From Bifidobacteriaceae bacterium (GTDB taxonomy: Bacteria; Actinomycetota; Actinomycetes; Actinomycetales; WQXJ01): 9,689 nucleotides of DNA. A model generated the notes under the pieces. It worked only from the letters and a program-made list of their open reading frames with translations. It was not told the origin of the DNA and did not search any database. A program made the position numbers and the translations under genes. Position 1 is the first letter of the stretch. Each line of letters opens with the position of its first letter. Shown here piece after piece: positions 6,219 through 9,689 of this stretch. Location of the stretch: assembly GCA_031256885.1 (NCBI GenBank), contig JAIRPS010000166.1, positions 1 through 9,689 on the forward strand, read 5' to 3'.

Positions 6219-7187
6219 TTATGCCGGTCGCAACTGTGTTACAACGGTCGCTAAGGCCACCAGAACAAACGCCGCACCACTCGTGGCCAGCCAGTTCACC
6301 ATTTTGCGGCGAGCTGGGGAAGCGAAAGCGTAGGCTGCACCAAGCGCCAAACCAATCACCAGGCCACCCAAATGCCCTTGCCAGGAGATTCCCTTGGCGA
6401 TGAAAGAAAACACCAGGTTGATACCCAAAATCACCATAATGCCGCGCATGTCAGCACCGATGCGGCGCGCCACCCAGACCATTGCTCCGAACAAGCCAAA
6501 TACCCCACCTGAAGCGCCGACTGTTGGGATATTCCAGTTAGCGCCACCAGCCACCCCGGTATATAAGCCGACTGCTACAGCACCGCCGAGGACTGACAAG
6601 ATGAACAAAGCGGCATAACGTAACCGGCCAAGCAACGGTTCAAGGAAAGAACCGACCACCCATAAGGCGTACATGTTGAACAGTAGATGCACAATCTCGA
6701 TGTGCACAAAACCAGATGTCAGGAACCGGTAAGGCTGCTCAGGGGCGCAACGCGGCACCAATGCCAGGGCCGCATTCAACTTGTTTGTGGCGCAGTCTCC
6801 AGTTCCCGCTTTGAAGTCAACATCTTGCAACAAATACACCACCACGCACAGCACAATCACTGTCAGCGTGACAACTGGTTTGCCGCCGCGCAATGGCGCA
6901 CCAAGCACTGATGCCATTGGTGAACGTTGCGGATCACGGCGTAAACAATCAACACATTGCACACCAACTGCCGCATTGACCTGGCAGTCTGGACAAACCG
7001 GGCGGTCGCAACGTTGGCAACGCACCAAGGCAATCCGTTCGGGATGTCGTGGACAATGCGGCGGGGAGGAGGCTGACCCAAATCCCGGTTGAGCGTTTGC
7101 ACCGAATTGGCTGGAACCACCATTTCGTTGGGTAGGCCAGGGGTTATCGGCTCCGTGGGGAAGTTGTTCGCCGAAATTTTGGCTCAT
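6219..7187 (-). CDS. Rhomboid family intramembrane serine protease with N-terminal zinc-binding B-box-like domain
   Basis: Polytopic membrane protease of 322 aa that cleaves transmembrane substrates within the bilayer. The catalytic serine is S226 in GASGGVFGLFG and the histidine H272 in WQGHLGGL; N171 in HLLFNMYALW is the usual oxyanion residue. Hydrophobic segments begin at about 105 and continue to the C-terminus, with a last one at about 300-316. The N-terminus (1-100) is cytoplasmic, Gly/Pro/Ser-rich, and has a Cys/His array C45, H48, C57, C60, C65, C68, C78, C81, a B-box-type zinc-binding pattern common in actinobacterial rhomboids. The start ATG has AAGGAGG 5 nt upstream. It begins 17 nt after the cyclophilin stop, so the two form an operon. 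The substrate is unknown. Confidence 0.94.
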   Translation of the reverse strand: MSQNFGEQLPHGADNPWPTQRNGGSSQFGANAQPGFGSASSPPHCPRHPERIALVRCQRCDRPVCPDCQVNAAVGVQCVDCLRRDPQRSPMASVLGAPLRGGKPVVTLTVIVLCVVVYLLQDVDFKAGTGDCATNKLNAALALVPRCAPEQPYRFLTSGFVHIEIVHLLFNMYALWVVGSFLEPLLGRLRYAALFILSVLGGAVAVGLYTGVAGGANWNIPTVGASGGVFGLFGAMVWVARRIGADMRGIMVILGINLVFSFIAKGISWQGHLGGLVIGLALGAAYAFASPARRKMVNWLATSGAAFVLVALATVVTQLRPA

Positions 7188-7204
7188 CTCAGCCTCCTTG
7201 ACGT

Positions 7205-7741
7205 TTAGTCGGGCTGCTCAATCAGAACTGATTCGATCACAACCGGCTCCTGCGGCTGATCATTCCGATTGGTCGGTGTGTTGGCAATTTTGTCAACCAC
7301 CGCGCGAGAAGCTGCATCAGCCACTTCACCAAAAATTGTGTGTTTGCCGTTGAGATGCGGGGTGGCAGTTACTGTGATGAAAAACTGTGAACCGTTGGTT
7401 CCGTGCCCGCCGCGTAAACCGGCATTCGCCATGGCTAGCAGGTAAGGCCGGTCAAATTTGAGGTCGCTCACAATCTCATCATCGAAGGTGTAGCCTGGCC
7501 CGCCCGTGCCGGTGCCTAACCGGTCACCGCCTTGAATCATGAAACCAGCAATCACCCGGTGAAAGGGGCAGCCGTCATAGAAGGCATCATTACTTTGTTC
7601 GCCGGTCAGCGGGTCTTGCCACTGCTTGGAACCGGTAGCCAGTCCAGTGAAGTTGGCCACTGTGATTGGTGTTTGCTCGGCAAAAAGATTAAGGCGAATA
7701 GCGCCATGCGTGGTTCGCAAAACTGCTTGCATAACTGCCAT
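7205..7741 (-). CDS. ppiA: Cyclophilin-type peptidyl-prolyl cis-trans isomerase
   Basis: Cytosolic protein-folding enzyme that isomerises X-Pro bonds. From the ATG at 7741 it has 178 aa and no signal peptide. Cyclophilin motifs in order: FYDGCPFHRVIAGFMIQGGD (catalytic Arg is residue 62), GTGGPGYTFDDE, LAMANAG, NGSQFFITV and KHTIFGEV. The insertion DPLTGEQSNDAF before the FHRVI motif is typical of actinobacterial relatives. Start choice is uncertain: in-frame ATGs at 7777 and 7732 and a longer frame from 7798 exist, and none has a strong SD. The protein aligns with the family from about residue 4 of this start, so the longer versions are doubtful. It leads the operon with the rhomboid gene. 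The same gene is a fixed oriC neighbour in many Actinobacteria (ppiA). Confidence 0.94.
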   Translation of the reverse strand: MAVMQAVLRTTHGAIRLNLFAEQTPITVANFTGLATGSKQWQDPLTGEQSNDAFYDGCPFHRVIAGFMIQGGDRLGTGTGGPGYTFDDEIVSDLKFDRPYLLAMANAGLRGGHGTNGSQFFITVTATPHLNGKHTIFGEVADAASRAVVDKIANTPTNRNDQPQEPVVIESVLIEQPD

Positions 7742-7810
7742 ACTGCCACGGAACACCACCCATGCCCTGCTCGCCATGCCGATGTGACCAGGTCTCAACC
7801 GGCATCGGAC

Positions 7811-7844
7811 TTATCCACATGGCGGTGGAAAAGACTGTGGATGG
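7811..7844. other. DnaA-box-like sites upstream of the cyclophilin gene
   Basis: A perfect TTATCCACA lies at 7811-7819 on the plus strand. On the minus strand are TTTTCCACC (7832-7824) and a weaker CCATCCACA (7844-7836). They sit between the cyclophilin start and its TTGACA element, where a bound protein would block transcription. The matches are seen; DnaA binding is inference. Confidence 0.5.
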
Positions 7845-7861
7845 ATTTGTCGGACTGTCAA
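7834..7861 (-). promoter_or_regulatory. Candidate promoter for the cyclophilin-rhomboid operon
   Basis: A perfect -35 TTGACA is at 7861-7856 on the minus strand. The best -10 at a 16-bp spacer is CACAGT, which matches TATAAT only at three positions, so the -35 is the stronger part. DnaA-box-like sequences overlap the -10 region. Confidence 0.35.
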
Positions 7862-7872
7862 GCCGCCACAAC

Positions 7873-7885
7873 CCACTAATAGTGG
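7873..7885. promoter_or_regulatory. 13-bp palindrome, candidate operator
   Basis: CCACTA-A-TAGTGG is a perfect 6+1+6 inverted repeat. It abuts the -10 element of the plus-strand gene and lies 12 bp upstream of the divergent TTGACA, so a bound regulator could act on both directions. No regulator is identified. Confidence 0.4.
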
Positions 7886-7891
7886 CATAAT
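7883..7891 (+). promoter_or_regulatory. Extended -10 element with likely leaderless start for the 7898 gene
   Basis: TGG-CATAAT is an extended -10 (TGN plus a 5/6 match to TATAAT). A start point 6-7 nt downstream falls on or next to the A of the ATG at 7898. The only purine-rich run, GGAG (7894-7897), touches the ATG and cannot serve as a normal SD, so translation of a leaderless mRNA is the simplest reading. No clear -35 is seen. Confidence 0.45.
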
Positions 7892-7897
7892 GCGGAG

Positions 7898-8734
7898 ATG
7901 ACTTGCCGCTCGCACTGCGACTCACCGCCACCCGGATTCCATCGTTTTTTCCATAACCAACATGACTGGCGCACCCAGGCTGCCGCTGCACGCCATAGCC
8001 TGGCCCAATCGACGCGCACAGCTTGGCAGCATGCCCTGCCTAAAGCGGAAGCGGCAATTGAGTGGGCCAGTCCACGCGCCAAAGCTGCTTGGCGTTCTGG
8101 TTTAGAAGCAGCCGCACCGAAAATTGAGCAGGCTGTGGAAATCCTCGGTCCGCGCCTCAGCCAAGCTCACGATAAGTTGCGTGACGAAGTTTTACCCGGC
8201 CTGGTTGAAGCGGTTAACCAGGCCGCCCAACAAGCCGCCCAACAAGCTGTCAAAGCCGAAGCGCAAGCCGCCCGTGAAGTGGCTGAAGCTTTGAAGAAAC
8301 CCCGCCAGCGGCGGCATCGGCTGCGTTGGTTTTTGCTGTTGGCGGCAGCCGGTGGGGTTGGTTATGCCTTGTGGCGGCGGCGTCAGCCAACTACTGACCC
8401 GTGGGCCGATGACGCTTGGGAAGCTGAAGCTGTGACTTTCACTCCCACTTCACAAACTGAGGCTGCGCCGAACGGTTATGAGGCACTGACTGATTTGGCG
8501 GGTGACGCGGCTGATGCGGTGGGCCAGGCAACCGGCACGGCGGTTCGGGTGGTTTCCGATGCCGCTCATCGCGCTGCCGATGCCACGCACCGGGCTACTG
8601 AAAAAGTTGGCGAAGCCGCCCAACAAGCTGGCGAATTGTTTGTTGAAGCTGCCAAAAAAGCCAGTTCAGCATTAGCTAAAACTGATGCGCAGCCAGACGA
8701 GCAAACTGAGACTGATGCCGCCAACCAAGCCTGA
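7898..8734 (+). CDS. Alanine-rich single-pass membrane protein, DUF5324-like
   Basis: Protein of 278 aa. Residues about 25-135 are Ala/Gln/Glu/Lys-rich amphipathic helix, including a QAAQQAAQQA stretch. A basic patch KKPRQRRHRLR (133-143) precedes one membrane helix at about 144-159 (WFLLLAAAGGVGYALW), followed by RRR and PTTDPWADDAW. A second Ala-rich helical region (about 195-260) has 11-residue-like spacing reminiscent of LEA or apolipoprotein-type helices. This layout, and its place beside the cyclophilin near oriC, resemble DUF5324 proteins of Streptomyces; I make that link by layout and position, not by alignment. Function is unknown; a role as a membrane-tethered helical scaffold is speculation. 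The ATG appears leaderless. A 12-bp unit GCCGCCCAACAA is repeated in tandem at 8222-8245 and recurs at 8615-8626, reflecting the helix repeats. Confidence 0.8.
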   Translation: MTCRSHCDSPPPGFHRFFHNQHDWRTQAAAARHSLAQSTRTAWQHALPKAEAAIEWASPRAKAAWRSGLEAAAPKIEQAVEILGPRLSQAHDKLRDEVLPGLVEAVNQAAQQAAQQAVKAEAQAAREVAEALKKPRQRRHRLRWFLLLAAAGGVGYALWRRRQPTTDPWADDAWEAEAVTFTPTSQTEAAPNGYEALTDLAGDAADAVGQATGTAVRVVSDAAHRAADATHRATEKVGEAAQQAGELFVEAAKKASSALAKTDAQPDEQTETDAANQA

Positions 8735-8761
8735 TTCGGCCACGGTTAGCCAGGACTGACT

Positions 8762-8767
8762 TACAAT
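8762..8767 (+). promoter_or_regulatory. -10 element TACAAT before the TS-like gene
   Basis: TACAAT is a 5/6 match to TATAAT and lies 7 nt before the ATG at 8775, the spacing expected for a leaderless transcript. No convincing -35 is present. It sits 28 nt after the stop of the upstream gene, so read-through transcription is also possible. Confidence 0.35.
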
Positions 8768-8774
8768 GGCTGAC

Positions 8775-9689
8775 ATGCGCTTCACCAACGTTAATACTGC
8801 CGTGCGCGGCTTGCTGGCTGAACTGATGGGGCCAGCCGCCCGGCAAGTTGCAGCGCGTGGTTTTCAGACCCGCGAGCTTGGTCCCATCCAGTTCACCTTA
8901 GCTAACCCGCAGCAACGTTGTTTGATCTTGCCGGAGCGACGTAACAACATTTTTGCGAGCATTGCTGAAACGATCTGGGTGGTGTCAGGGCGTAACGATC
9001 TGGCGTTCTTGCAACACTATTTGCCGCGCGCCACTGATTTTTCCGATGACGGTACCACCTGGCGTGCAGCTTATGGTCCGCGTTTGCGCAACTGGGCTGG
9101 GGTTGATCAGTTAGCGGAAGTTTGTCGTTTGCTTCTGGGTGATGCTGATTCGCGTCGAGCGGTCATGGCAATTTTTGATCCGGCACGCGACTATGTTGCC
9201 TCCAAGGATATTCCTTGCAATAACTGGTTGCACTGGCTGATCCGCGATGGTCGGTTGAACTGCCATGTGGCAATCCGGTCAAATGACATTATTTGGGGAT
9301 TTTCAGGCATCAATGCTTTTGAGTGGAGTGTCTTACAAGAAATTTTGGCCTACTGGGTTGGTGTGAGTATCGGTGAAATCACCTACTCGGTTTCTTCCGA
9401 GCATCTTTACAGCCATCATTATGAACGTGCTCAACAAATCCTGGCTGCGACAAGCTCAGATCATGACGTTTACACCGCTACCAACTTGACACGTTTTGCT
9501 TTTGCAACAAAATGGAAAGATTTCAGCGAAGTATTGGATCAGTGGTTCGCGGTTGAACAGACCATACGCCAAAACGGTGAATGGCAAGCAGCGGTAGACC
9601 AATTTCCTGATCCATTACTGCAAGCATTTTTGCGCATGCTGGCAGTTTATTGGTCCGCTAAACGGGAAGAACCGCTTGAGCAGACCCTT
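8775..9689 (+). CDS. Thymidylate-synthase-family protein, non-canonical (3' end cut by window edge)
   Basis: Nucleotide C1-transfer enzyme of the thymidylate synthase fold; 305 codons are visible and the frame is open at the right edge. Conserved positions: E65 and W68 in IAETIWVVSG (E. coli EELLWFL region); WRAAYGPRLRNW (about 96-107); the dimer-interface arginines in SRRAVMAIFDP; nucleophile C148 in DIPCNNW; R168, S169 and D171 in IRSNDIIWG; H210 and Y212 in SSEHLYSHHY. The stretch after RSxD reads GFSGINAFEW instead of GxPFNIxSYA, with one extra residue. N180 probably fills the place of the pyrimidine-reading Asn, but the register is uncertain. About 65 residues continue past the usual HxY region, mostly helical. 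Substrate could be dUMP, or another pyrimidine nucleotide as in hydroxymethylase relatives. An in-frame ATG at 8766 is the alternative start. Confidence 0.85.
   Translation, partial: MRFTNVNTAVRGLLAELMGPAARQVAARGFQTRELGPIQFTLANPQQRCLILPERRNNIFASIAETIWVVSGRNDLAFLQHYLPRATDFSDDGTTWRAAYGPRLRNWAGVDQLAEVCRLLLGDADSRRAVMAIFDPARDYVASKDIPCNNWLHWLIRDGRLNCHVAIRSNDIIWGFSGINAFEWSVLQEILAYWVGVSIGEITYSVSSEHLYSHHYERAQQILAATSSDHDVYTATNLTRFAFATKWKDFSEVLDQWFAVEQTIRQNGEWQAAVDQFPDPLLQAFLRMLAVYWSAKREEPLEQTL

Noticed and set aside
7205..7798. Cyclophilin extended to 7798
   Set aside because: The added N-terminal residues do not resemble the family or a signal peptide and have no SD.
7532..7991. Frames of 100-115 codons on both strands across the cyclophilin start and the gap
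   Set aside because: They overlap the conserved cyclophilin frame or the next gene and carry no motif.
1..9689. tRNA, rRNA, CRISPR, insertion sequence or attachment site
   Set aside because: I saw no cloverleaf, rRNA segment, spaced repeat array, transposase or terminal inverted repeat. The 36-bp pair is too short and isolated to call a mobile element.

Overview
The window looks like an origin-proximal segment of an actinobacterial chromosome with moderate GC (lower than Streptomyces or Mycobacterium). The best evidence is gene order. A cyclophilin, a rhomboid protease, the division protein CrgA, a DUF881 protein, a sortase with the class E TLTTC motif, a small membrane protein and a TrpG/PabA-type amidotransferase lie together, as they do near dnaA/gyrA in many Actinobacteria. 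The genus cannot be read from the sequence; an Actinomycetaceae- or Propionibacteriaceae-like host is a guess. There are no rRNA or tRNA genes, insertion sequences or CRISPR arrays.

Layout. Bases 1-2617 (minus strand) hold an OmpR-type response regulator, a short-loop membrane histidine kinase and the ATPase of a DrrA-like ABC exporter, cut by the left edge. In related genomes the region after trpG usually carries the pknB/pknA/pbpA/rodA cell-wall cluster, so this module sits at an apparent synteny break. A perfect 36-bp direct repeat lies at that junction, and one copy covers the ribosome binding site and start of the response regulator. Bases 2736-5662 (minus) form a tight operon, DUF881 - sortase E - small membrane protein - trpG/pabA, with ATGA overlaps or gaps of 0-9 nt. 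crgA (5730-5978) is divergent from it. The 240-bp gap 5979-6218 holds a cluster of DnaA-box-like sequences. The cyclophilin-rhomboid pair (7741 to 6219, minus) follows. A second gap (7742-7897) carries more DnaA-box-like sites, a 13-bp palindrome and divergent promoter elements. To the right, on the plus strand, are an alanine-rich single-pass membrane protein resembling DUF5324 (7898-8734) and a non-canonical thymidylate-synthase-family protein cut by the right edge.

The central genes serve envelope and division biology: CrgA at the divisome, sortase for surface-protein anchoring, rhomboid for intramembrane proteolysis. TrpG/PabA serves aromatic/folate metabolism, and the thymidylate-synthase-like protein would act in nucleotide metabolism. 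The two-component/ABC module is probably an envelope-stress or drug-response cassette. Most worth a second look: the duplicated initiation region before the response regulator, the DnaA-box clusters around the cyclophilin-rhomboid pair, the TS-like enzyme, the sortase's repeat-bearing cytoplasmic tail, and the probable leaderless starts of the two right-hand genes.
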